64,000 nt of DNA, taken from Nissolia schottii (taxonomy: Eukaryota > Streptophyta > Magnoliopsida > Fabales > Fabaceae). The notes under the pieces were generated by a model. It made no database searches. It was not told where the DNA came from and worked only from the letters and a program-made list of their open reading frames with translations. Shown here piece by piece: positions 46,791 to 58,508 of this stretch. The stretch is taken from contig QANU01015176.1 of NCBI GenBank assembly GCA_003254905.1, positions 228,881-292,880 on the forward strand, in the 5' to 3' direction. How positions within the stretch are numbered: the first letter of the stretch is position 1; every line of letters begins with the position of its first letter. A program made the translations under genes and the position numbers.

Positions 46791-48448
46791 TGAACAAAGT
46801 TAAAATCACATAATGAGACAAATCATGACGATTAACTAGAGGAGACAAATTGGATTGGATTCAATCATATTCATATGGTTATTAACTTCAAAATAGGGCA
46901 ATTGCTTGTTTCAGTCTTTATGGTCAACAGCTTGTGACAGGTGGGACGCTAATGTCGTAACATAAAAATTAGAAACGTAGCTTGGAATCGCTTGAATAAA
47001 ATAATAATGAGTTTAATTTTAGAACCTCAAAAAAATGAAAAGAAAAAAGTAATTAATGAGTTGAATTTTCAATTTGTTGTTAGTGTACGATTTATCTTAA
47101 AATATAAAGAATTTCTGTAAGCGATGAGTCATGAATTAAATTTATTTATAATTTCAAATTAATTAATAGTAATACGACTCCTTAATTACACTAATTAATC
47201 AAATCATGAACATGAGCGATCCATGACAAGCGCGGCTTAGATAATTTATAGCCATATATTAATGAGATTTTTAAAAGCATGAGAACTTTCTATAAACCAT
47301 CCAATCGATTAGAAGAAATTCCTGTAAAATTTATTTACTATATGAATTACTTATATGTTATTATTAAAAGAATTTTGCCTGAACATTGCACTTGGCAAAT
47401 GGCACCATTATGAAAATAATCTCTTCCATCAGCAGTGTTGTGGAGCAGGTGAAGAACAAATGAATATAACCTCAAATTAGAGCTTCTCCCAACTTGCCAT
47501 TTGTAATCATGTGGTCCTTCTCCGAAGATTAACTATCTAATTAATCATACTACATTTTAAATTTGTTTGAAAATTAATTTTAAATATTAAAACTTGGCAA
47601 ATATGTTGCATGACATGGCTGCTCCCTGCTGGCCCAAAATTCTAAAATTATTCTTCCCCGATTTTGATCACTAGTCATATGTGATGTGATAAGTAATTAA
47701 TTTGTCGTTTTTTGTAAAAGTACGAGAACTTCGATCAATGATTATGTGGAGTAATGTTTGCTTATACAACTGTTATCTATACCACAAAATAAGGAAGGCT
47801 TATCCTCCTTTGTAATTAAATTATTATACCTATAGTCAAAGACTAACATGCAAAAGTGTGTATGTATGTAGTTTCCTAAAATTACGGATATTCATCGGTG
47901 AAATATTGCACTTAAATTTTTTATGAAAAGTATAAGTATTCGTTTTGTGATATTTAAAAATGCACCATAAAAAGATTGTTAATGCTGTCGAATTTAATTT
48001 ATTTGAAGTTTTTTTCCCCTTTATAAATAATAATAGAAGAAATAGCTTGTCATGTAAATGTCCTAACTAATTATATATTCTTATGTTTTCTTTTTTGTCT
48101 ATTAACTATAGCAACAATTAATTCACAAACGAAATTAATAAAGAAGTTAAAAAGATTAAACATCGTTTTTGTCTTATGAAAATTGGAAGGTTCAATCAAT
48201 CGTATATATCTATACTTGTGAAAAAAGAAAAAAGAAAAAAAAATACATAATTGAAATCTGACAAACATTATTGGTTCAAAACTTGAGCCAGCACTTGCAT
48301 ATGCATACATATTTCGGTGGTTGCATGTTCGGAGGGATGTATATTTTATTGAGGTCACTGATCGTGAAAGACCAACACACACACATATATATAGTTGTTT
48401 ATATATATAAAAAAAATATAGAGAATTACATGTTAATTAGCTATGTAC

Positions 48449-48503
<55 letters not shown>

Positions 48504-51500
48504 GGGGGAAAGGAATATATACTGGATATCCAAAGCAAGAAATTAATGGGCAGAAAATGTAGAAACAATGAAATACAATGGCATGGAGAAAATGCCATAA
48601 AGCATGTTTGTTTATTCCCTTACGGCACCAACCTATGAAAACCCTATCTTAAGCTTTGTCTTTTTACATCCAGATATATCATGCTTGTTGGGAATTTTTA
48701 TCTACAGTTTCTTTAATCAATTTCTAAGAAATGGATTAAAGAAATATATAGGCTACAGTGCTATTTCGCTGATTTGATTTAATAATTGTTCAGCTAATTC
48801 TTGTGATTTTCAAAAGAAGTAATTAGCTGGTTTTGGTAAAATAATAAAGATTTGGATGCAGTGATGAAAAAGGTACACTATTGGAAGAGAATAAAATTCT
48901 TAGAAAACAATTATATATTAAAAGAATAAGTCTCAAGCAGTACTTATTCATATATTTTTATACATAAGATCATGAATGCCAACAACATATGGAGCTAGAT
49001 TGGCATAATTAGTGATGTTGAAATATAAACATCACAACGTGGGCATATAATTCAACATAGAGGGGAAATCAATCTAATTACTGACTTGTTATTTTTATCA
49101 CAGGCATCATCATCAACACGATCAAAACAAATTTAGGGTCATACCACTTATTTATTTTATTTTTATTAAAATTTTCGGTGCATTTGGTCTTTTTAAATAT
49201 TTCCAGTACCACATCGATCATCATTTGAGGTTAATAATACTACTAAAAATAAACAAATAAATAAATTTCAGCATAAGAGTAAGGTGACCATCATTTCATT
49301 ATCAAACAGTCTGGCATATGGCAATTATATGCATATGATGTTATTGACTCTTCATTTTAAAACCAAATCTTAAATGACCAGCCAAGCAAATTCAACGCTT
49401 ATGTGTTACGTGTAATAGAATTGTTACTTGGCTCGACAATTTTACTGCATGATTTGCACGAATTCTAGGTAATACACAATTGATTGGATATTAACTACGC
49501 CATTTATGGAAAGTATGGGTAGCTGGTGTTCTACCTATGCAATTTGCACAAATCCAACTCGAGCTATAAATCATTTTTCATTCATAGGCAAGGAAGTGAA
49601 ATAGTATTTGGTAGGAAATTTTTTCCGTGTAAATTAATACAAATCATACTATAATTAGCCAATAAAAATAATTGAGAACAAAAGAAAATGAAAAAGAGTT
49701 TAATCGAAATCATTAGCCAATAGAAATAGTAATCGTTTTACAAAATAAAACCTTACATTATTTCATGCCAAGAACTATTTTTAAGCATGAAAAGTTTTCT
49801 TTAGGTGAATGAGGTGTATGAGTTTCTTAAAATTGCATTTAATAATAAATAATGGTATGAATTCACACAATATGTCTAATAATAAACAAGTTCATATAAC
49901 ACAATTTGATTATTTGACAAGGGAGAAATACAAACATTTTAAATAAGAGTTCATAAGACATAAATTTTAACAAGTCCCTATTTATTTAAAGTGCTTGCAT
50001 TGACTTCATTTTACATAATTATATATATGAAAAAGATAAGATAAAATATCCTCACTATTTAAAGACTTGAGAATTGTAATAGTCCATGTATATATATGTG
50101 TGTGTATAAACACCTAAACTCGAGAAATTTGTAACGGATTAATGGGTAGGTGAAGTGGCCCTCTCTAAATGACTTATATAAAACACAATTAGTTGTTCCT
50201 CTAAATGACTAATTAATACAATTAATTAGCTCCTCAGATTTACCCCAATAGTAGTAATCCATACATTGAAAAAAGGATACAGCTTAATTATTTTGTCCCC
50301 ACCGATCTACTTATAATGACACGCACTTGATCATGGAACTAAAAGATAGCATATCTCAAATCAAATCAAACACTACTATGAAATGAGGGGCTTTATTTTG
50401 CCAGAAACAACAAGTTTCACAAAAATTGTTGCAGTGTATAGATCTGGAATAATTCAGAGACGTTACATTACACGGCATTGACCTCAACAAAAATTAGCTA
50501 TATATATGAAAGTGAGATAATTAAGTGGATGGATATATATGTATAAAGAAATACATCAACGCGGTCCTTAATTAGAACTTGGTAACACATATTAGCTAGT
50601 GGCTCACATGGGAGCATATGCAAATTTTAATTGTAAATTCACTTAAATTTATGTTGAATTTGACGGAGAGAGATAGGGAGATTAAATGAATTTCACTCTT
50701 TAGTGTAATATGGAAAAAATCAAAATCAAAATCATACTCATATTGCACATATAGTTATTTTTTACCTTGTGATAAAACAGTGGAAATTAATGCGAAATTT
50801 CGAAAGATCTCTCATAGGTTGCGCTGAACTTTAACTAGAAACAATTTTGGGTTTAACTAAGGTACATAAAGTCATCACTTACCATTCTTTTTGCAATTAT
50901 AATAAATTAAATATAATAAAATTTTGTCATGAGCAGTTCACATTGGAATTACATTTTAGAATTGTTCTGATTTACAAAGCCGACACTCAATTATTAAGAG
51001 CTACGAATTGCACAAATAAAATTGAGGATCACTTGGACGGGTTCAAATAATTTCCCATCAGACCAAACAAAGAAGATATTATTATAAGAAATATAATTTA
51101 CGTTTAATAATACTACGTATGATCGCTGGTGGTCCAAAAATTGCTTTAAAATGTCCTATTCGTGATATTAAGGGCGTTAATAACTACAGTAATTTAGAGG
51201 TGGAAGGTTCAACTAATTAATTTTTGCAAGAAATGTAGCTCATTTATGGTCTTTTAAGCTTTTTCCCACCACTAGAGTTTGTGTTAGTGATCGATTTGCC
51301 TGCAAAGGCTGCATTAATATTGTGCATTTGGTGCTTAGCGTTCACAACATTCACATGACATGACATTCTCATTATTGATAACTATATATATTGCTATACC
51401 ATGGCTGATTGAAGAAATTAACTCCCTAATTGAAAGATAAATAAAGTAAATTGGCGGTGGAGACTTGCACACTCGTCCCATTAGTTCTCATTATTTCCTA

Positions 51501-52130
51501 ACATTATTGATCTTAGTGTCATATATACTTCTCCTATTTGCATGGTGACCCCGCAAACAATATATCATTACTCTAGCAAAATAAGGTAACTAATCAAATT
51601 TGCAACATTTGATTTTTCTTTCTAACATAAGCCAGTGGATATCAATGAACAATGATGCGAAATGCACCATTCACTTTCCCCTAATTTCCACATAACAAAA
51701 ACAATTGGAAAACAAGTAGAAAAAGGAAAAAAGGTAAAAGATGAAAAAAGCCAATTGATTTTTTATTAAAGCTTCTTTCAGTCAAGGGAGGCTGGCAACT
51801 CATCAGCAAAGGGGCAGTTAGGGGAGAAATGAAAGAATTAAGAATGACACTGTTCCCAACATTTTGTTCAATGTATTTATTCCATTGAGTAGAGATGCTG
51901 ATTTTATTTTATATATATTTAAATGAGTAGTTGGAAACTATTGGAGCCATTTGGACGAAAAATAAAATCAAACAACATTAATTAACAAAACGAATTTAAC
52001 ATGCAGTTCTCAAAAAAAGTCACCAAGGCCAGCTAGCTAGCTAGCTAGCTTAGAGGAAGCTTCTTTAAAAAAATCAAATATGGAACCAAATTCATAACTT
52101 GAATGGGTCTTCTCATGACAGCTCCCTTCG
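46791..52130. other. AT-rich intergenic DNA, nothing recognised
   Basis: About 5.3 kb without a supported gene, RNA or element boundary. Short random frames only. A (TAA)n microsatellite lies at 48452-48503. Confidence 0.5.
48452..48503. repeat. (AAT)n microsatellite
   Basis: About 17 uninterrupted AAT/TAA triplets. Confidence 0.95.
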
Positions 52131-52153
52131 ATCTTCCACCCTCAAATTCCACA

Positions 52154-52160
52154 CTATAAG
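52154..52160 (+). promoter_or_regulatory. Candidate TATA box of the extensin gene
   Basis: CTATAAG about 150 bases before the ATG at 52305, followed by a CT-rich leader (about 52200-52220). Plausible but weak. Confidence 0.3.
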
Positions 52161-52304
52161 TACTAAGCATTTGAGGCAGCTTCTCTACCAAACAGACACA
52201 CAACTCTTCTTCTCTCTTAAATCTCACTTTCCTAAGAATAACAACATTAGTGAGGATTTGAGACCGTAAACACATTTTGGTTGAGCTTTCCGATTTTACT
52301 ACTC

Positions 52305-55300
52305 ATGACTGCCCGGGCCAATGACCCCGTTAGGGGTCGTCTTTGGCCACATGTGGCCTTTGCATTAGCCATTGCCTTGATTTCCATCAATGTGGGATCT
52401 GTTGCCGGTGATGGCTACCTCTACTCTTCTCCTCCTCCACCCCCGCCTCCTTATGTGTACAAGTCTCCGCCACCTCCTTCACCGTCACCGCCGCCTCCAT
52501 ATGTGTACAAGTCACCCCCACCACCTTCTCCCTCGCCTCCACCTCCTTATGTGTACAAGTCTCCACCTCCACCATCTCCGTCCCCTCCACCACCGTATTA
52601 CTACAAGTCTCCTCCACCCCCTTCTCCATCGCCTCCACCTCCTTACTACTACAAATCCCCACCACCACCTTCACCTTCACCTCCCCCACCTGATTATTAT
52701 TACAAGTCTCCACCACCTCCAAAGCCTTACTACTACAAATCTCCCCCTCCACCTTCACCATCACCTCCCCCACCCTACTACTACAAGTCTCCTCCTCCTC
52801 CATTGCCTTCACCACCTCCACCATACTATTACAAATCCCCGCCGCCTCCTTCACCATCTCCTCCACCACCCTACTACTACAAGTCTCCTCCTCCTCCGTC
52901 TCCTAAACCCCAACCACCTTACTACTACAAGTCCCCTCCTCCACCATCTCCTTCACCACCTCCACCATACTATTACAAGTCTCCACCACCACCTTCACCG
53001 TCCCCTCCTCCACCTTACTATTATAAGTCTCCTCCCCCACCATCCCCTTCACCGCCTCCACCATACTACTACAAGTCTCCACCACCACCTTCACCCTCCC
53101 CTCCTCCACCTTACTATTATAAGTCTCCACCTCCACCATCCCCTTCACCACCTCCACCTTACTACTACAAGTCTCCACCACCACCTTCACCATCTCCTCC
53201 TCCACCTTACTACTATAAGTCCCCCCCTCCGCCATCTCCTGTGCCCCATCCACCCTATTACTACAAGTCTCCTCCTCCTCCTTCACCAACACCATACTAC
53301 TACAATTCTCCCCCTCCACCAACTGTATACCCTCCACATCCCTATCATCACCCATTGGTCGTAAAGGTTGTGGGTAAAGTCTATTGCTACAGATGTTATG
53401 ACTGGGCATACCCTAACAAATCTCATGACAAGAAACACCTCAAAGGTACATTCTTCTTAACTATTTCTTTTTGTTTTTATTTTTTATTTGCTTGTGGATC
53501 ACCTTTCTAGCTCAAAAGCTCTATAGTTTTCAGTGTTATTCAACTACACCATTCTTTCCCATTGCTTTAGAGATAAGAAACACCATTTCTTGTATTATTA
53601 TTATTATTTGGCTAAATATTCTTGATCAAACTTACATAATTCTATGATTCATTGACTTCATCAATATATGTACACATCTTAGTGTTTTAGAATTTGGAAC
53701 ACGCACCGTTACTTTAAATTATCTCTTTATTGTTTTGTTTCAAAGATTCAAACTTATTTTTTTTTGTGGATATTAAGAGAATGAACATGTACATCAAATT
53801 GCAAATCAAATTCAGATTCTACAGAGAATGAATGTGTTTATCCAATATGCATAATTAAAATACTAAAGTTATTCTTCTTCAACATAGAATTATCAATTTT
53901 GCTGGAGAAATTATTCTCATTATTACTTAATCTTTACACATATGGTTTATATATTTTATGTTAACTATTGAATTATGAGACAGGTGCCGTTGTGGAAGTG
54001 ACATGTGAAGTAGGAACTAAGACAATTAAGGCTTATGGTAAAACTAAGAGCAATGGAAAATACAGCATTACTATTGAGGACTTTGACTACGTCAAGTACG
54101 GATCCACAGTTTGCAAAGCTAAGCTCCATGCTCCTCCCAAGCACTCACCCTGCAACATTCCCACCAAGCTTAATGTGGGAACTCACTTGAAGCTGAAGTC
54201 CAAGGACAAGTATGAAGTTGTCCTCAAGGCTAAGCCATTTGCATATGCTTCAAAGAAGCCATATGAAGAATGTAAAAAGCCTAAGCCTTCACCTACTCCA
54301 TATTATTACAATTCACCACCTCCACCAACACCAGCTTATGTATACAAGTCACCATCGCCACCATCTCCCGTTTATGTATACAAGTCACCACCACCACCTG
54401 CATATTATTACAAGTCTCCACCTCCACCATCTCCCGTTTATGTATACAAGTCACCACCACCACCTGCATATTATTACAAGTCTCCACCTCCACCATCACC
54501 TTCTCCACCAGTACATCCATACTACTACAAATCTCCTCCTCCACCATCACCTTCCCCTCCTCCACCATACTACTACAAATCTCCTCCACCACCATCTCCA
54601 TCCCCTCCAGTGCATCCTTACTACTACAAGAGTCCTCCTCCACCATCACCTTCCCTTTCCCCCCCATACTACTACAAATCTCCTCCACCCCCGTCTCCCT
54701 CTCCTCCGGTACATCCTTACTACTACAAGAGTCCTCCTCCACCATCTCCATCCCCCCCACCTCCATACTACTACAAATCTCCTCCTCCACCATCACCCTC
54801 GCCTCCTCCTCCTTACTACTACAAATCTCCTCCACCACCATCTCCCTCTCCTCCGGTACATCCTTATTACTACAAGAGTCCTCCCCCACCATCTCCATCT
54901 CCCCCACCTCCATACTACTACAAATCTCCTCCTCCACCGTCACCCTCGCCTCCTCCTCCTTACTACTACAAATCTCCTCCACCACCATCTCCCTCTCCTC
55001 CGGTACATCCTTATTACTACAAGAGTCCTCCCCCACCATCTCCATCTCCCCCACCTCCATACTACTACAAATCTCCTCCTCCACCGTCACCTTCACCTCC
55101 TCCTCCTTACTACTACAAATCTCCTCCACCACCATCTCCATCTCCTCCGGTGCATCCTTACTACTACAAGAGTCCCCCACCACCATCACCTTCCCCTCCT
55201 CCTCCATACTACTACAAATCTCCCCCACCACCATCACCTTCTCCCCCACCTCCTTATTACTACAAGTCACCTCCACCACCATCCCCATCGCCTCCTCCTC

Positions 55301-55731
55301 CATACTACTACAAGAGCCCCCCACCACCATCGCCTTCTCCACCACCTCCGTATTACTACAAGTCACCACCACCACCATCTCCTTCACCACCTCCTCCATA
55401 CTATTACAAATCTCCTCCACCCCCCTCACCTTCTCCACCACCTCCGTACTACTACAAGAGTCCTCCTCCACCATCTCCCTCTCCTCCTCCTCCCTACTAC
55501 TACAAATCTCCTCCACCACCATCACCATCTCCCCCACCTCCCTATCACTACGTGAGTCCTCCTCCCCCATCCCCGTCACCACCACCACCATACCACTACA
55601 CTTCACCACCTCCTCCATCTCCATCTCCTCCTCCCCCATACGTTTACAAGTCTCCTCCCCCACCAGCAAAATCACCACCACCACCACCAACTTACATCTA
55701 TGCCTCCCCACCACCACCTGTCTACAAGTAA
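52305..55731 (+). CDS. Extensin (SPPPP/YYYK) with a central Pollen Ole e 1 domain, two exons
   Basis: Predicted secreted hydroxyproline-rich cell-wall structural protein. Exon 1 is 52305-53445, the intron 53446-53983 (GT..AG, inside a Gly codon), exon 2 53984-55731; 962 residues. I use the ATG at 52305; the in-frame sequence before it has no ATG. A signal peptide is visible (AFALAIALISINVGSVAG, residues ~22-39). About twenty units of the form SPPPPSPSPPPPYYYK follow. Next comes a domain of ~130 residues with VVGKVYCYRCYDW, VEVTCEVG, STVCKAKL and HSPCNIPT, the conserved cysteines of the Pollen Ole e 1 fold. Nearly thirty more repeats follow, ending PPPVYK. In the family, Ser-Pro4 motifs are hydroxylated and arabinosylated, and the YYYK-type tyrosines form isodityrosine cross-links. 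Copy number may be misassembled, because some repeats are near identical. Intact frame on both exons. Confidence 0.92.
54500..55170 (+). repeat. Higher-order tandem repeat inside extensin exon 2
   Basis: The block 'PPVHPYYYKSPPPPSPSPP' + 'PPYYYKSPPPPSPS' + 'PPPPYYYKSPPPPSPS' recurs about four times from ~54720 to 55160. The copies are almost identical in DNA, including synonymous sites. The individual 48-bp units elsewhere are more diverged. This indicates recent unequal exchange on top of an older repeat. Confidence 0.75.
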
Positions 55732-56230
55732 GTTTGGAATGCAGAAACGCCAGCAACAATTGTGATAAGCCAAGTAAGTTAATAACCTTAAACATAAAGT
55801 TGATTCAATTACGTGCATAATATTGGAGTATTGATTTTTTTTTTTAATGTTTCAGGGATTAGTAGTATTCATCACATAATAAAGTCTTCCATTTGGAGTA
55901 AAGTTAAAGATCTCACTTCATATTCTTTGAATAAGGGTTTGAATGCATCAACTCAAAGCTACAATGTTGTTCATGATTTGGATGGCGCTGCTTCTATTTC
56001 TTGGATGGCAATCTTACATGTCCTGTGCTTAATAAGTTCAAGCAAAACAAGCATGCGAGATTTGAGTCGTAGATGCCAAGTGATGATGTCAAGTGTTGTC
56101 TGATTCTAGAGATTCATCTTTTATTTGTTGATGCATAGATTAATATGCATGGTTTGTGTATGTTCATTTCCATTATTATTTATTGTGTCATTTTTTATTT
56201 ATTACTCCTTGTGTTGTTTGCAACAAGAAT
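55732..56230 (+). other. 3' UTR of the extensin gene, probably with an intron
   Basis: After the TAA there are GTAAGT sites (around 55728 and 55773) and a T-run followed by 'tttcag' ending at 55856, so a 3' UTR intron is likely, as in other extensin genes. The small frame at 55813-56103 is not a credible protein. Confidence 0.45.
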
Positions 56231-56343
56231 ATGATATGAATGTTACAAGGGTATATTGATCGTCACCCCGTGATCTAACTCAAGTTTCTTGCCCACAAAG
56301 CATGAATAATTATTAAAATAATGCAATTTCAAGTATTTCCAAA

Positions 56344-56426
56344 TCAAATTAACATACAAGGCTTACTAACCACTTTCAAATAATATCGAGTCAAATTAAC
56401 ATACAAGGCTTACTAACCAATTTCAA
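56344..56426. repeat. 36-bp direct repeat
   Basis: TCAAATTAACATACAAGGCT and its continuation to CTTTCAA/ATTTCAA occur at 56344-56379 and 56391-56426, 47 bp apart. Confidence 0.85.
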
Positions 56427-56655
56427 GTATTTTGATTCAAGTAATTTGTTTCTCTGTTAATTTACTCAACAAACCAACCACTCTTTATAGTTAAAGTATC
56501 ACCATTCAAAGACAACTATTTTAAAAACAACAATCCCTGTGGAGACGATTATACCTGACTATACTGCAATTGGATTCCTTGAGAATCTGAAAGCTGTAAA
56601 AGAAGGATATATTAAATAAACAAAAGTGCAAACCATTGTGAAAATGCTTTCAACA
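56420..56655 (+). mobile_element. Truncated gypsy-type LTR 3' end
   Basis: This matches the U5 end of the minus-strand solo LTR at 10594-10830: 'ccctgtggagacgattatac', CTATACTGCAATTGGATTCC, and the terminal GCTTTCAACA at 56655. The next 11 bases (AATTTTGGCGC) are the start of its primer site. It is cut there by the Athila-like element at 56667. The 5' part of this LTR is missing. Confidence 0.85.
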
Positions 56656-56666
56656 AATTTTGGCGC

Positions 56667-58361
56667 TGATAAGTGGATTTTATACCTTATCTTGTTACTC
56701 TATAAATGAGCAATTCATACTAAAAATGTGTGGGATTATAAAGTAATCAATATGTTTTCGCACATTATCCTCTTTGAAAGAAATTGAGGAAAATGGCAAA
56801 GTTCAAGCATTATTTTCTTAATCTTTAATATAATATATTTCTTTTGTAGTTTTCTATCTTAAATTGTAGGAAATGAAGACTCAAGAGGATTATTGAAGAT
56901 ATGGAGAGAAGAATGAGGCCAAGGCAAAAGAGGAAGGAAAGAAATAAGCAAAAATGACAAAATTTCAGCAAGCACCGCTTAGCGGTTAAACAAGAAACGC
57001 TCAGCGAAACAGCATGGAAGCACTCAGCTCATACGAATGTGTCGCTCACCGATACTGAGCAAATCGCTCAGCGATGGTGCCCTCCTCGCTCAGCGATATC
57101 AAGTCGGCTGCAACTTGCACCGGCGCATTTAATGCTCCAGGCTGGCGCCAGCTCAAAAGTCAAGCCACCCTACAAAAGCTAACCAGCGCATTTAATGAAG
57201 CCGCATAAGCCGGCTAAATTGACTCATCCGCTCAGCGATAAACCCTCAGCGCTCAGCAAAGTAACCCAAATCGCTCAGCGGCGGTGCTAAACTGCTGAGC
57301 GAACCTGCCGAACCTTGGCCTATAAATAGGAGGCCAAGGCATTCATTTTTCCATCTCTCTCTTCCTCCCGCCCCCAAGTTCTCCCAAGCTGAGAACTCTT
57401 CTTTTTCCTTTCATTTTCCACACTTTTTACATTTTAGTTTTAAGCACTTAGGTTATGTTAGAGTGCTTTGTGATCTTTCAAGCTTTGTAACGAAGTTCTG
57501 CCGAATTTAATCCAGGTTCTATTGTTCCGTTCTTCCATTTTCATTTACTCTTTCCATTGCCATTTACTCTTTCGTTCTTTTTATTTATTCTTTCTTGCTT
57601 TTCACTTGTTTTAATCTTCCATTGTCATTTACATCTTTCCGTCTCTTTATTTACGCGTTCTTTCTCTTTACTTACTTTGAGTTTTAAACCTCCACCCATG
57701 GAGGAGTAATTTCTTAATATCTTGCATGCAGTAACTCTAGATTAAAGATTAATTTGAGGTCTTGCATTTTAAAGATTATTCATATTTCGTTCCACCTTTA
57801 ATTAATAATATAGCGATTGCATGTTATTATGTTAAGGTTAAATCTAAGTTAATAAATCTTGACGATTGTATGATTTATTAAACTTTGATTAAGGAACCTT
57901 TGGAGAACTAATCAGATTTGATTAAGGTGTGCAATTGGTGCTTAATTAATATGGGTCTTAATGTTGAAATCTTGGTTTTAATACATGTATTAACAATTGC
58001 TTAAGGGATTGACGATCGTAGTTTCTTAAGTAAATTGCATATTAGTTAGATATTTCAACTAATAAACACCATCTCCTTCAATGAATAATTAATTGGGAAC
58101 CGATGAGAATTAATCCTTGATCTAGTAACGCCGTCTGCAGGATATTGCTTTTATCATTGTTGTCTTACTCTCGTTTTAATCTCTTTTAAATTCATCAAAC
58201 AACCCCCCCCCCCGATTTACTTAACTATTGATTTGGTTCTAAATTGCTTCTTTGGGAAACGACCTAGGTTAACCCCTTTTACTATGTTTTTGGGGTTTAC
58301 TTGGTTTATAAATTATTATTTGGCCCCGCACTAAAATCTAACGACGTTTTGGTGAGCGTCA
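56667..58361 (+). repeat. 5' LTR of the Athila-like element
   Basis: About 1695 bp, TGATAAGTGG ... GAGCGTCA. U3 has about ten CGCTCAGCG-type motifs (56977-57300) and a TATAAATAGG box at 57321. It shares U3 sequence with the nested LTR at 11833 (for example 'cagcaacttgca(c/t)cggcgcattta'). U5 is different and reads 'ttgggaaacgacctaggtta' near 58250. Confidence 0.85.
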
Positions 58362-58378
58362 GGCGCCGTTGGCGGGGA
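58362..58378 (+). promoter_or_regulatory. Primer binding site (tRNA-Asp type), degenerate
   Basis: GGCGCCGTTGGCGGGGA directly follows the LTR. The canonical form TGGCGCCGTTGCCGGGGA differs in one base here and has an extra T at the start. Confidence 0.75.
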
Positions 58379-58508
58379 GTGTGCCATTTAAAACATCACT
58401 TTGTTGGATATTTTAAGCTTTTGTGAATACTGTAATTAACACTTTTACTTTATTCTTTAAAGATTATTTTGTTCTAAGCTGTTTTGCCAGACTTTGTTGT
58501 CTTTGTTT

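Noticed and set aside
48071..48546. Frames of 91-103 residues near the (AAT)n tract
   Set aside because: AT-rich low-complexity translation (Asn run). No conserved features.
52045..52275. 76-residue minus-strand frame upstream of the extensin ATG
   Set aside because: It overlaps the expected promoter and leader of the extensin, has no recognised family, and has no splice or promoter support.
52387..55795. Long open frames on both strands over the extensin gene (for example 447 residues plus, 500 residues minus)
   Set aside because: They are by-products of the repetitive, stop-poor Pro/Ser/Tyr codons. Their translations are low-complexity His/Leu/Thr or Glu/Val/Cys repeats.
55813..56103. 96-residue frame after the extensin stop
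   Set aside because: It lies in the probable 3' UTR and starts inside an intron-like T run. No known family.
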